Source: Rhodopseudomonas rhenobacensis (GTDB lineage Bacteria; Pseudomonadota; Alphaproteobacteria; Rhizobiales; Xanthobacteraceae). From it: a stretch of DNA of 64,000 nucleotides. A model generated the notes under the pieces. The model was not told the origin of the DNA. It searched no databases and saw only the letters and a list, made by a program, of their open reading frames with translations. Made by a program: the position numbers and the translations under genes. Positions 1-8,500 of the stretch are shown in pieces. Positions within the stretch are counted from its first letter, which is position 1; each line of letters starts with the position of its first letter. The stretch spans positions 1-64,000 of the forward strand of contig NZ_JACHIH010000032.1 of NCBI RefSeq assembly GCF_014203125.1. The letters are read 5' to 3'.

Positions 1-12
1 CTTCTCGGCCAT
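1..12 (-). CDS. Possible start of a gene running off the left edge
   Basis: The first 12 bases read on the minus strand as an ATG followed by Ala-Glu-Lys and continue out of the window. A purine-rich AGGGAG lies about 8 bases upstream of this ATG and would serve as a ribosome binding site. Only four codons are visible, so no product can be named. Confidence 0.3.
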
Positions 13-137
13 CGCAGCAACTCCCTGATCGCTGCAAAATTGAATCATGCCAAAGCAGACATGCCAACCAAAATGAAAGATTCACAGGCTCTGAGAGGCC
101 CGTCGCAATCTTTTGCGCTGAGCCGCTGCCACGAAGC

Positions 138-330
138 CGAGCCCTCTGCTCCCCTCCCCCTTGCGGGGAGGGGTCGGGGGTGGGGGTCAACGGGCATGAC
201 CTACCCGGCCAATTTGTCCCAGCTGAATGCGTGAAACGCGTGTCGACGTCATCTCGTCACGGCAACGAAGCGTCGTCGCGCGGCACCCCCACCCCCGCCC
301 CCTCCCCGCAAGGGGGAGGGGAGCGCGCTG
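138..330. repeat. Inverted G-rich/C-rich intergenic repeat pair
   Basis: A C-rich to G-rich block at about 144-190 (ccctcccccttgcgggg core) reappears inverted at about 281-330, giving a large potential stem-loop. Similar blocks occur near 24700-24820 and 61110-61310. The rest of the gap between base 13 and 467 shows no credible gene; the short reading frames there run through the repeat and lack codon structure. Confidence 0.6.
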
Positions 331-467
331 CCGTTGCGTCAGGCGATGTGCTTTGCGTGCAAAGCTTGGCCTTAACGCCTGACGAAAATCCCCAGCAAAG
401 AAACTCCAATAAGATTCGTCTCGCGATTGCGCGGCCGTGATTGCCGATCACCCCGCCGGGCGGCGAA

Positions 468-899
468 TTACTTCGTCGGTGCCGCGCAGCCGGGCGACCA
501 TTGGGCGATCGGCTCTTCCAGCGGCTCGGTGCGATCCTCGAGCGGAAACTCGGCCTTGACCCGGTCGATCTCGCGCAGCGCGGCGGAGCCCGCCACCGCG
601 GTCAGGCTGATCTCGTCGAACAGCAGCGCCATCTCGGCGAACACGCTGCGGTCGCTTTCGTTCTCGTTGACGTGGTCGAGCTCCGACAACATGGTGACAA
701 TCGCCGCGATCCGCTCGCGCTGACCACGTACCCGCTGCAGCAGCCGCTTCGACAGCCGCCGCGCTTCCATGCTGAGAAAGCGGTCGAACGCCGAGGACAA
801 CATTTCCCGGCAATGGCCGTCCATGTTGGTGCCCTGGATGACGATCCGCATCCGCTCGACCAGTTCGAGCGCGTCGCCGTCGGCGCTTGGGTCGGCCAT
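468..899 (-). CDS. Conserved-looking hypothetical protein downstream of ubiV
   Basis: This 143-residue soluble, mostly helical, charged protein has no signal peptide or membrane segment, and I do not recognise its family. GAGGGGG just upstream of the ATG is a strong ribosome binding site. It sits 64 bases after ubiV on the same strand, so it is probably co-transcribed with ubiT-ubiU-ubiV. Only three cysteines or fewer are scattered in it and no metal motif is visible. A link to quinone synthesis is an inference from position alone. Confidence 0.75.
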   Translation of the reverse strand: MADPSADGDALELVERMRIVIQGTNMDGHCREMLSSAFDRFLSMEARRLSKRLLQRVRGQRERIAAIVTMLSELDHVNENESDRSVFAEMALLFDEISLTAVAGSAALREIDRVKAEFPLEDRTEPLEEPIAQWSPGCAAPTK

Positions 900-963
900 C
901 GCAAATCCCCCTCGAGGGTTCGACCCGACCGCGGCCGCCGCCTAAAACGCGGCGGCTGACGCG

Positions 964-1884
964 TCAGAGTGCCCTGGCGGTCCGTTGAGCCTCGGCGACG
1001 TTGTTGATGAACGTCGAGCCGGGCTTGGCGTAGAGAAAACCGTTGGCGACCGGGATCGGATAGATCGCAGTCAGCGCCGCGGCGCCCTCGGCGACGCTGC
1101 GCTTGCCGTCGATCACGTCGCGATACACCTTGGCGACTTCGACCATGTCGCATTGCTGCGGCGACAGCCGCAGCGAGCGCACCCCGGCTTCGGTCAGATC
1201 GTCGATCTCGCCGAGCACGCTGGTGCAGGCATAGGACAGCGTCTGCACGCCGTTCATCGCCAGGAACGGCTCGTTGTCGAGCGTGAACACCGCGAGCCCG
1301 TCGGGATCCTGCTCGCAGACGAACTTGCAGTTATCCTTCGACAGCTTGTTGAGCCGCGCATGATAGCAGCGCGCCGAGATCGCCAGCGGCGCGCGGCCGA
1401 AGCCGAACACCTCGAAGGTGACGTCGGGCAACGCCGCGGCGATGGTGCGGATCGCGGTCAGCGGCAATTCCGGCGGCAGACAAATACGCTTGGCGCCGTG
1501 CGAGGCGAAATATTTCGCGGTGGCCTCGTTGTAGATGTTGACGAACGGGCCGATGGCATGCGGCCGGTCGCCCAGCATCCCCAGGCAGGACAGGTCGTTG
1601 ACCTCCATGGTCAATTCGGGTGCTGCGGCCAATTCAGCCATCGCGTTGCGCTCGCGGGTCAGCGACATCAGCGTCAGCGACCCCATCACCACGTCCTTGC
1701 CGCAGGACGACAGCCGCTCGACCACCGCCGGAATGTGCTCGGCGATGAACGGCGAGCGCTTCGAGCAGACGATCTCGCCGACCACCACGGTGTCGATCGG
1801 GGCTTCCTCGGCGATGCGGAAGTAGAAGTCGCGCCACGCCTCGGGCTTCCAGTTGTAAAGCACCGGTCCAAGTGTGAGCTTCAT
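964..1884 (-). CDS. ubiV: UbiV, U32-family O2-independent ubiquinone hydroxylation protein
   Basis: UbiV forms a heterodimer with UbiU that hydroxylates ubiquinone precursors without oxygen, using iron-sulfur clusters. The 306-residue protein starts MKLTLGPVLYNW, the usual UbiV beginning, so I chose the internal ATG at 1884 over the in-frame start at 1920. Four cysteines fit the 4Fe-4S set of the family: C40, then C173, C186 and C190 with C-X12-C-X3-C spacing. It follows ubiU after about 110 bases on the same strand. Family knowledge: U32 peptidase fold repurposed for anaerobic hydroxylation. The residue numbering is counted from the translation. Confidence 0.9.
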   Translation of the reverse strand: MKLTLGPVLYNWKPEAWRDFYFRIAEEAPIDTVVVGEIVCSKRSPFIAEHIPAVVERLSSCGKDVVMGSLTLMSLTRERNAMAELAAAPELTMEVNDLSCLGMLGDRPHAIGPFVNIYNEATAKYFASHGAKRICLPPELPLTAIRTIAAALPDVTFEVFGFGRAPLAISARCYHARLNKLSKDNCKFVCEQDPDGLAVFTLDNEPFLAMNGVQTLSYACTSVLGEIDDLTEAGVRSLRLSPQQCDMVEVAKVYRDVIDGKRSVAEGAAALTAIYPIPVANGFLYAKPGSTFINNVAEAQRTARAL

Positions 1885-1997
1885 CTCCGGCCCCGCTTTG
1901 TGTTGGTTCGCTTCGCCCATCGCCGTGTCGCCAGTTCTATTGTCTCAAATCTTCGGTCGACGATCGCAGCGATCGCCGGCAGCTCATTGGCGCCAAG

Positions 1998-2975
1998 TTA
2001 TCGCCAGGTCTTCTTGTAGGCGCCGACCGTGGTCGACTGGCCCTCGCTGAGCCCGCGCAACGCATCGCTCGGCACCGGCAGCCCCTGGTCGAGCGCGGAC
2101 AGCGCCTGACGGAAGGTGCGCACCACCCGCTCGATATAGGCGCGGCCGCGCTGGCGTCCCTCGATCTTCAGCGCCGACACCCCGGCCTTCTTCAGCTCGG
2201 GAAGCATCGTGGTGGCGTCGAGGCTGGAAGGATCCTCGAACAGATAGCCGGCGCCCTCGGAGGTCTGGTAGCGGCCCTTGCACAGCGTCGGATAGGCCGC
2301 GGCCTCGCCATTGGCGAATTTGTTGATGGTGAACTCGCCGAGCCGCGACACCAGCATGCCGTTCTCTTCGCGATACTGGATGTGGCTGGCCGGCGAACAC
2401 ACGCCGTCCATGTTCGGCGACTTGCCGGTGGCATAGGACGACAGCGAGCAGCGGCCCTCTTCCATCACGCACAGCCCGCCGAAGATGAACACTTCGGTCT
2501 CGCACTTCACGGCTTTGGCGATCGCGGCGATCTCCGGCACGCTGAGCACCCGCGGCAGCACCACGCGCTTGGCGTTGAAGCGGTCGACATAAAACTGGAT
2601 GGCGTCCGGATTGGCGGCGGCGGCCTGCACCGAGACGTGCAACCGCTGCTGCGGATGGGCGCGCGCCACATATTCCATCACGCCGACATCGGCGACGATC
2701 AGGGCGTCGGCCTTGGCGTCGACGGCGTCGTCGACCGCGCGCTGCCACAATTCGAAGCCGCCGGCGCGCGCGAAGGTGTTGATCGCGACCAGCACCAACG
2801 CGCCCTCGTCATGGGCATGCGCAATCGATTCGGCCATTTCGGCGCGGCTGAAATTCAGCCCCGGGAAATTTCGCGCATTGGTTTCGTCGCTGAAGCCGCA
2901 ATAGATCGCGTCGGCGCCCGCCGCCACCGCATCACGCAAAGCCGACGGAGTGCCCGCCGGACAGATCAATTCCAT
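1998..2975 (-). CDS. ubiU: UbiU, U32-family O2-independent ubiquinone hydroxylation protein
   Basis: The 325-residue partner of UbiV begins MELICPAGTPSAL, a typical U32 N-terminus. The cysteines C169, C176, C193 and C232 fall at the positions described for the 4Fe-4S ligands of Escherichia coli UbiU. GGAGG about 7 bases before the ATG supports the start. Only three bases separate it from the ubiT stop, so the two are translationally close-coupled. The set ubiT-ubiU-ubiV is diagnostic for the anaerobic ubiquinone pathway. Expression is probably driven from the divergent ubiT/ubiD region, which carries a FixK/FNR-like site. Confidence 0.93.
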   Translation of the reverse strand: MELICPAGTPSALRDAVAAGADAIYCGFSDETNARNFPGLNFSRAEMAESIAHAHDEGALVLVAINTFARAGGFELWQRAVDDAVDAKADALIVADVGVMEYVARAHPQQRLHVSVQAAAANPDAIQFYVDRFNAKRVVLPRVLSVPEIAAIAKAVKCETEVFIFGGLCVMEEGRCSLSSYATGKSPNMDGVCSPASHIQYREENGMLVSRLGEFTINKFANGEAAAYPTLCKGRYQTSEGAGYLFEDPSSLDATTMLPELKKAGVSALKIEGRQRGRAYIERVVRTFRQALSALDQGLPVPSDALRGLSEGQSTTVGAYKKTWR

Positions 2976-2978
2976 GGA

Positions 2979-3521
2979 TTATCCTCCGCCACCGGCGCCC
3001 ATCTCGTGGCGGAGCGACGAAGAGCCGACGATGCTCCGCAAGAGCCGTTCGATCGGCGCTGCGAGCGGCCCGAGCCAGACCACCGATTCAGAGAGAAAAT
3101 CGACGCGCGAATCGTCGATCGCATTACGCAGCGCGACCACCGCCTCCATGTCGCCGTCGACATGGATGTCACGCGAGAAAAACAAAGCGTCGCCGTCATA
3201 GGAGCCGTCGGTCATGCCGATCAGCGCCGACAGCGGCCCGGCGATCCGGGCATCGAGATTGGACGGCAGCGTCCGCACCGCGGTGATCCGCGGATTCATC
3301 CGCCGCGGCTCCAGCACGAAGGCAATCGGCAGGTCGGTGGGCTCGAGCCCATACCGCTTGCTGGTGTGCGAACCGAGACGATCGAAAATGCGGGGATGCC
3401 GTGAACGGATTTCGCCGAGGCAGATATTCAGCAACACCTGCAATGGCAGCAACGGCAGGACGCGCGCCGCCAGCGCAAGCGGCACTGGCATCCTAGTGAC
3501 GGAGGAATTGGATACCGACAT
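2979..3521 (-). CDS. ubiT: UbiT, SCP2-domain lipid-binding accessory factor
   Basis: This 180-residue protein matches the SCP2 sterol-carrier family. UbiT binds isoprenoid quinone intermediates and is needed for oxygen-independent ubiquinone synthesis, as the counterpart of aerobic UbiJ. Hydrophobic N-terminal third (LPLLPLQVLLNICL) is followed by the SCP2 core with DALFFSRDIHVDGDMEAVVALRN. The ATG at 3521 is preceded by AAAGGTGG. A much longer reading frame in the same phase extends upstream through ubiD on the other strand and is not real. First gene of the ubiT-ubiU-ubiV transcription unit. Confidence 0.9.
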   Translation of the reverse strand: MSVSNSSVTRMPVPLALAARVLPLLPLQVLLNICLGEIRSRHPRIFDRLGSHTSKRYGLEPTDLPIAFVLEPRRMNPRITAVRTLPSNLDARIAGPLSALIGMTDGSYDGDALFFSRDIHVDGDMEAVVALRNAIDDSRVDFLSESVVWLGPLAAPIERLLRSIVGSSSLRHEMGAGGGG

Positions 3522-3569
3522 GGGCCACCTTTGAAAGACCTCGTTACCATCGCCGGGGAAGGAAGTTCT

Positions 3570-3583
3570 TTGCGCAGGATCAA
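3570..3583. promoter_or_regulatory. FixK/FNR-type box in the ubiT-ubiD divergent promoter
   Basis: The sequence TTGCGCAGGATCAA fits the rhizobial FixK consensus TTG(A/C)-N6-(T/G)CAA and sits in a wider CTTTG/CAAAG palindrome. Its centre is about 56 bases from both the ubiT ATG (3521) and the ubiD ATG (3633), so one dimer could serve both promoters. The match is to a consensus known from FixK/FNR/Crp regulators; binding is inferred. Confidence 0.65.
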
Positions 3584-3632
3584 AGACACCACTTGGTCTG
3601 CATGCTGACCAGAGCTGTCCCACGGAGACCAC

Positions 3633-5159
3633 ATGCTGAACCGCGTTAAACCGCCCTTCCCGGACTTGCGCGCGTTCATGGCGTATCTTGAGTCCCGCGG
3701 TCAATTGGTCAGAATCCGCAGACCAGTGTCTGTGGTGCACGACCTCACCGAAATCCACCGCCGCGTGCTGGCCGACAACGGCCCGGCGCTGTTGATCGAA
3801 AACCCCATCAAGGCCGACGGCACGCCGTCCGAAATGCCGATCCTGGTCAATCTGTTCGGCACCGTCGAGCGGGTCGCCTGCGGCTTCGGCATCACTCCCG
3901 ATAAATTGGGCGATCTCGGCGAGACGCTGGCCGAAATGCGCGCCCCGGTGCCGCCGCAGAGCCTGTCCGACGCCTTGAGCAAATTGCCGATGGCCCGCGC
4001 CGCCTTGGCGATGCGGCCGAAGACCGCGAAATCCGCATCGGTGCAAAGCGTGGTCTGGAGCGGCGCCGATGTCGACCTCGGCCGCCTCCCGGTGCAGATC
4101 CCGTGGTCCGGCGAGCCGGCGCCCTTGATCACCTGGGGTCTGGTGTTCACCAAGCCGCCGGAGCACTCTGGCGGCGCCGACAATGTCGGAGTCTACCGGA
4201 TGCAGGTGCTCGGCCGCGACCGCCTGATCATGCGCTGGCTGGCGCATCGCGGCGGCGCCAAGCATCACCACCAATGGCAGAAGCAGGGCCGCGACATGCC
4301 GGTGGCGATCGTGATCGGCGCCGATCCGGCGATGATTCTGTCAGCGGTGCTGCCGCTGCCGGAAGACCTGTCCGAAATCAAATTCTCCGGGCTGTTGCGC
4401 GGCGAGCGCCCGGTGCTGGCGCCGTGCGTCAGCGTCCCGCTGCAAGTGCCGGCGGATGCCGAGATCGTCATCGAGGGCTTCGTTTCGGCCACCGAGACCG
4501 CGCCCGAGGGGCCTTACGGCGACCACACCGGCTATTACAATTCGGTCGAGCAGTTTCCGGTGCTGACCGTCACGGCGATCACCACGCGCAAGGATCCGAT
4601 TTATCTGTCGACCTACACCGGGCGGCCGCCGGACGAGCCGTCGCGGCTCGGCGAAGCGTTCAACGACATCTTCCTGCCGGTGGCGAAGCGGCAGTTTCCG
4701 GAAATCGTCGACCTCTGGCTGCCGCCGGAGGCCTGCTCGTACCGGATCGCGGTGGCGTCGATCAAGAAACGCTATCCCGGCCAGGCGCGGCGGCTGATGA
4801 TGGGGCTGTGGTCGATGCTGCCGCAGTTCAGCTACACCAAGCTCCTGATCATCGTCGACGAGGACATCGACGTTCGCGACTGGGCCGACGTGATGTGGGC
4901 GGTGTCGACGCGCTGCGACACCTCGCGCGACATGGTGTCGATCACCGACACCCCGATCGATTATCTGGATTTCGCCTCGCCAAAGTCTGGCCTCGGCGGC
5001 AAGCTCGGCATCGACGCCACCAACAAGATCGGCGCCGAGACGCAGCGCGAATGGGGCGAGGTGCTGACGATGGATCCCGCGGTGGTGCAGCGGGTCGACG
5101 CGATGTGGTCGTCGCTCGGGCTCGGCCCGGCGCTGCCGCAGCGGAAGATGATACGATGA
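3633..5159 (+). CDS. ubiD: UbiD-family prenylated-FMN decarboxylase
   Basis: The 508-residue enzyme decarboxylates 4-hydroxy-3-polyprenylbenzoate in ubiquinone synthesis, using the prenyl-FMN made by UbiX. The family motif EGPYGDHTGYY appears at about residues 292-302, and a conserved FNDIFLPVAKRQFPEI segment follows. Length is normal for UbiD. The ATG at 3633 is preceded by GGAG. Its stop overlaps the ubiX start as ATGA, indicating translational coupling. It is transcribed divergently from ubiT, which places the decarboxylase next to the anaerobic hydroxylation genes. Another UbiD-clan substrate cannot be excluded, but the context favours ubiquinone. Confidence 0.92.
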   Translation: MLNRVKPPFPDLRAFMAYLESRGQLVRIRRPVSVVHDLTEIHRRVLADNGPALLIENPIKADGTPSEMPILVNLFGTVERVACGFGITPDKLGDLGETLAEMRAPVPPQSLSDALSKLPMARAALAMRPKTAKSASVQSVVWSGADVDLGRLPVQIPWSGEPAPLITWGLVFTKPPEHSGGADNVGVYRMQVLGRDRLIMRWLAHRGGAKHHHQWQKQGRDMPVAIVIGADPAMILSAVLPLPEDLSEIKFSGLLRGERPVLAPCVSVPLQVPADAEIVIEGFVSATETAPEGPYGDHTGYYNSVEQFPVLTVTAITTRKDPIYLSTYTGRPPDEPSRLGEAFNDIFLPVAKRQFPEIVDLWLPPEACSYRIAVASIKKRYPGQARRLMMGLWSMLPQFSYTKLLIIVDEDIDVRDWADVMWAVSTRCDTSRDMVSITDTPIDYLDFASPKSGLGGKLGIDATNKIGAETQREWGEVLTMDPAVVQRVDAMWSSLGLGPALPQRKMIR

Positions 5160-5752
5160 GCATCCCGCGCGTCATCGTCGGCATCAGCGGCGCCTCGGGC
5201 GCCGCGGTCGGCATCCGCATCGTCGAGCTGTTGGCTTCGACCGGCGCCTGCGAAATTCACCTCGTCGCCACCAGGGCGGCGGAGCGCACCATCGCCTATG
5301 AAGTCGGCGACCGCGCGCTGGCACGCGCCGCAGACCTGGTCGATCGCCACCACGACATCGACGACATCGGCGCCTCGATCGCCTCGGGCTCGTTCCGCAC
5401 CAGTGGGATGATCGTGGCGCCGTGCTCGATCGGCTCGCTGTCGGCGATCGCCACCGGCAATCTCGACACGCTGCTGACGCGGGCCGCCGACGTGCAATTG
5501 AAAGAGCGCCGCAAGCTGATCCTGATGGTGCGCGAGAGCCCGCTGCATCTCGGGCATCTGCGTTCGATGGCGGCCGTCACCGAATATGGCGCGATCGTCG
5601 CCCCGTTGGCGCCGGCGTTCTACCAGCGGCCGCAATCCATCAGCGAGATGATCGACCACATGGCGCTGCGCGCCATCGGCCTCTTGGGCATCGACGACCT
5701 CAGCGCCGCGCCGCCGGAATGGAGCGACGACACCCCGCCGACCTGCCCTTAA
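5156..5752 (+). CDS. ubiX: UbiX flavin prenyltransferase
   Basis: This 198-residue flavoprotein makes the prenylated FMN cofactor required by UbiD. The N-terminal GISGASGAAVGIRI nucleotide-binding loop and the C-terminal PAFYQRPQSISEMIDHM segment are typical of the UbiX/PAD1 family. It starts inside the last codons of ubiD (ATGA overlap). An internal segment RRKLILMVRESPLHLGHL matches the usual prenyl/phosphate-binding region. The gene ends just before an intergenic palindromic repeat, so the unit is probably only ubiD-ubiX. Confidence 0.93.
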   Translation: MSIPRVIVGISGASGAAVGIRIVELLASTGACEIHLVATRAAERTIAYEVGDRALARAADLVDRHHDIDDIGASIASGSFRTSGMIVAPCSIGSLSAIATGNLDTLLTRAADVQLKERRKLILMVRESPLHLGHLRSMAAVTEYGAIVAPLAPAFYQRPQSISEMIDHMALRAIGLLGIDDLSAAPPEWSDDTPPTCP

Positions 5753-5756
5753 AGGC

Positions 5757-5898
5757 CGTCATTCCGGGGCGCGAGGGCGAAGGCCCGAGCGAACCCGGAA
5801 TCTTGCTCCGAATGTACAGCTGCGGGGTGTCAGCGCCGGCACGTGTTGCGAGATTCCGGGTTCGCTCGCAGCAAAGCTGCTCGCGCCCCGGAATGACG
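5757..5898. repeat. Palindromic intergenic repeat, family A, copy 1
   Basis: The element begins cgtcattccggggcgcgag and ends with its inverse ctcgcgccccggaatgacg. An inner inverted pair (gcgaacccggaatc / gattccgggttcgc) encloses a variable centre. Three more copies lie at 30667-30789, 37404-37525 and 40414-40539. It fills most of the gap between the converging ubiX and lepB genes. Confidence 0.9.
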
Positions 5899-5981
5899 CG
5901 CCGTTGTATTGAGCGCATCAACGTCAGCTGAAAGGAGCTGGTCGGCCGCACGCGACGCGCGCCGTTTATCGCCGCCGCTGC

Positions 5982-6752
5982 TCAATGCACCCCGGTGAAA
6001 AACCGCGCGACGCGGAAGCCGGATAGCCAGGTGCTGACCGGCTGGCTGCGCACGCCGGGGTCCCAGGAGCCGACCACCGAATCGACGCGGCCGACCAGAT
6101 TGTCGAGCGGCAACAGCCCGACGCCGCCTTGGCTGACCGGCACCCGGCTGTCGGCGGAATTGTCGCGGTTGTCGCCCATCACGAACAGCCGGTCCGCCGG
6201 CACGGTGATCTCCGCGGTGTTGTCGAGCCGGCCGTTGTCGAACAGCTTGAACACCGGATGCGACACGCCGCCCGGCAGCGTCTCGATATAGCGCCGCGCC
6301 GGCTCGCTGCCGCCATTGTCGTCTTCGGCCGCGCCGATGCCGTCCGGCTTGGTCTCGGCCGCGACGCCGTTGATCCAGACCTGACCCTGGCGCAACTGGA
6401 TGCGGTCGCCGGGCAGCCCGATCACGCGCTTGACCCAGACCTGCGCGCGGTCGCCCGGCCAGCGGAACACCACGACGTCGCCGCGCGACGGCGTCGCGCC
6501 GAACACCCGGCCGGTCTGCGGCACCGCGATGTGGATCGGCAGCGAGGCCGAGGAATAGCCGTAGGGAAATTTCGACGCCAACAGCGCGTCGCCGATCAAC
6601 AGCGTCGGCTCCATCGAGGCCGACGGCACGTAGAACGGCTCGGCGATCGCCCCCTTGGCGAGCAGCACTACTGCGACCACCGCGGCGAGCTGCACCAGTT
6701 GCGACGACCAGTGCCGCGCCGCCGCCATCATCGGGTGCGTCTGCAAGCTCAT
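5982..6752 (-). CDS. lepB: Type I signal peptidase
   Basis: LepB cleaves signal peptides from exported proteins at the periplasmic face of the inner membrane. The 256-residue protein has one N-terminal membrane helix (about residues 17-37). The catalytic serine lies in PSASMEPTL (S46) and the general-base lysine in QVWVKRVIGLPGD (K108). The family box GDNRDNSADSR is also present. Length is normal for alphaproteobacterial LepB. The start codon directly abuts the tldD stop, so the two are probably one transcript. Confidence 0.95.
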   Translation of the reverse strand: MSLQTHPMMAAARHWSSQLVQLAAVVAVVLLAKGAIAEPFYVPSASMEPTLLIGDALLASKFPYGYSSASLPIHIAVPQTGRVFGATPSRGDVVVFRWPGDRAQVWVKRVIGLPGDRIQLRQGQVWINGVAAETKPDGIGAAEDDNGGSEPARRYIETLPGGVSHPVFKLFDNGRLDNTAEITVPADRLFVMGDNRDNSADSRVPVSQGGVGLLPLDNLVGRVDSVVGSWDPGVRSQPVSTWLSGFRVARFFTGVH

Positions 6753-8177
6753 CTAGCCGGTGCCTCCGACGGTGATGCGGTCCATCCGCAGCGTCGGCTG
6801 GCCGACGCCGACCGGCACGCCCTGGCCGTTCTTGCCGCAGGTGCCGATGCCCGAATCGAGCTGCACGTCGTTGCCGATCATCGAGATGCGATGCAGGTCG
6901 GTCGGGCCGTTGCCGATCAACATCGCGCCTTTCAAGGGTGCGCCGAGCTTGCCGTTCTCGATTCGGTAGGCCTCGGTGCACTGGAAGACGTATTTGCCCG
7001 AGGTGATATCGACCTGGCCACCGCCGAAATTCGCAGCAAAGATGCCGTTCTTCACCGAGGCGAGAATTTCCGCCGGATCGCGCGCGCCTTCGGTCATGTA
7101 GGTGTTGGTCATCCGCGGCATCGGCAGATGCGCGTAGCTTTCGCGGCGGCCGTTGCCGGTGGGCGCCATGTTCATCAGCCGGGCGTTCTGGCGGTCCTGC
7201 ATGTAGCCGACCAGGATGCCGTCCTCGATCAGCACGGTGCGACTCGTGGGAGTGCCTTCGTCGTCGATCGACAGCGAGCCGCGGCGTGAAGCGATGGTGC
7301 CGTCATCGACCACGGTGACGCCCTTGGCGGCGACCTGCTGGCCCATCAATCCTGCAAAGGCCGAGGTCTGCTTGCGGTTGAAGTCGCCCTCGAGGCCATG
7401 GCCGACCGCCTCGTGCAGCATCACGCCGGGCCAGCCGGGGCCGAGCACCACGTCCATCTCGCCAGCCGGCGCCGGCACCGAGTCCAGATTGACCAGAGCT
7501 TCGCGGATCGCGCCGTCGGCGGCCTCGCGCCAGGCCTTGGTGTCGATGAAGCGGGCGTAGCCTTCGCGGCCGCCATAGCCCTTGCTGCCGCTCTCCTGCC
7601 GATCGCCTTGGCCAGCGACGACCGAGATGTTGACCCGCACCAAGGGGCGGATGTCGCGATAGCTCTCGCCGTCCGGGCGCAAAATCTCCACCACCTGCCA
7701 GGTGGCGCCGAGCGACACCGAGACCTGCCGCACCCGCGGATCCTTTTCGCGGACGTAGGCGTCGATCTCGGCGAGCAGCTTGACCTTGGCTTCGAAGCCC
7801 GGGGCTTCCAGCGGATTGTCGTCGCCATAGAGCCGCACGTTGCTATGTGCCGGCGCCGCCGCCAGGTTGCCGCTATACCCGCCGCGCACCGCCGCCACCG
7901 CGTCGGCAGCGCGGATCAAGGCCTTCAGCGACATGTCGGAGGAATGCGCGTAGCCGACCGCGTCGTCCTTCACGGCGCGCAGGCCAAAGCCTTGCGCGGT
8001 GTCGTAGGTCGCCTGTTTGAGCCGGCCATTGTCGAACATCAGGGCTTCGGACTTTTTATATTCCAGGAACAGTTCGCCGTCGTCGGCGCCCTTCAGGCCG
8101 CGGGCGATTTCCCCGCGCACGGCGTCGCGGTCGAGCTTGGCGCGGTCGAGGAGCGAGGTGGTGGCGGATTGGGTCAT
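6753..8177 (-). CDS. tldD: TldD metalloprotease
   Basis: TldD pairs with TldE to form a zinc protease that matures modified peptides and degrades unfolded ones; the partner is not in this window. The 474-residue protein carries the zinc motif HEAVGHGLEGD with H255, E256 and H260. I chose the ATG at 8177 (MTQSATTSLLDRAKLD) because it matches the usual family length and has AGGGAAC upstream; the open frame extends further to 8321 without support. It is immediately followed by lepB. Confidence 0.93.
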   Translation of the reverse strand: MTQSATTSLLDRAKLDRDAVRGEIARGLKGADDGELFLEYKKSEALMFDNGRLKQATYDTAQGFGLRAVKDDAVGYAHSSDMSLKALIRAADAVAAVRGGYSGNLAAAPAHSNVRLYGDDNPLEAPGFEAKVKLLAEIDAYVREKDPRVRQVSVSLGATWQVVEILRPDGESYRDIRPLVRVNISVVAGQGDRQESGSKGYGGREGYARFIDTKAWREAADGAIREALVNLDSVPAPAGEMDVVLGPGWPGVMLHEAVGHGLEGDFNRKQTSAFAGLMGQQVAAKGVTVVDDGTIASRRGSLSIDDEGTPTSRTVLIEDGILVGYMQDRQNARLMNMAPTGNGRRESYAHLPMPRMTNTYMTEGARDPAEILASVKNGIFAANFGGGQVDITSGKYVFQCTEAYRIENGKLGAPLKGAMLIGNGPTDLHRISMIGNDVQLDSGIGTCGKNGQGVPVGVGQPTLRMDRITVGGTG

Positions 8178-8340
8178 GTTTGGTTCCCTGATGGCAGGCT
8201 TCCAAGATAGGTGCTTCGCCGGCGTTGTGCGAGGGGTTGCCAAGTGCGTGGGTCGCTCCGCCGAGACAGCGCACAGATCCCGCGCCATCTTCGAATCTGG
8301 CTGCACATGCAGCGACACCAATCACGCACTTCATCCAACA

Positions 8341-8430
8341 CGTCATGGCCGGGCTTGTCCCGGCCATCCACGCCCACAAGCGACGCCTTGCGTGTTTCCG
8401 TGGATGGCCGGGACAGGCCCGGCCATGACG
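8341..8430. repeat. Palindromic intergenic repeat, family B, copy 1
   Basis: A cgtcatggccgggc...cccggccatgacg inverted repeat of about 90 bases, with inner arms cggccatccacgc and gtggatggccg. A second copy lies at 53343-53432. It sits in the 323-base gap between tldD and the ialB-like gene, which shows nothing else. Confidence 0.85.
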
Positions 8431-8500
8431 CTGAGAGGTCGGTGCGCTTTTCGAACGCCAACGGCGCGGGCGCCGTTGACGTCAGCGGAAATGCCCCGCC

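Noticed and set aside
40-440. Small plus-strand frames at the left edge
   Set aside because: They run through inverted repeats and lack ribosome binding sites.
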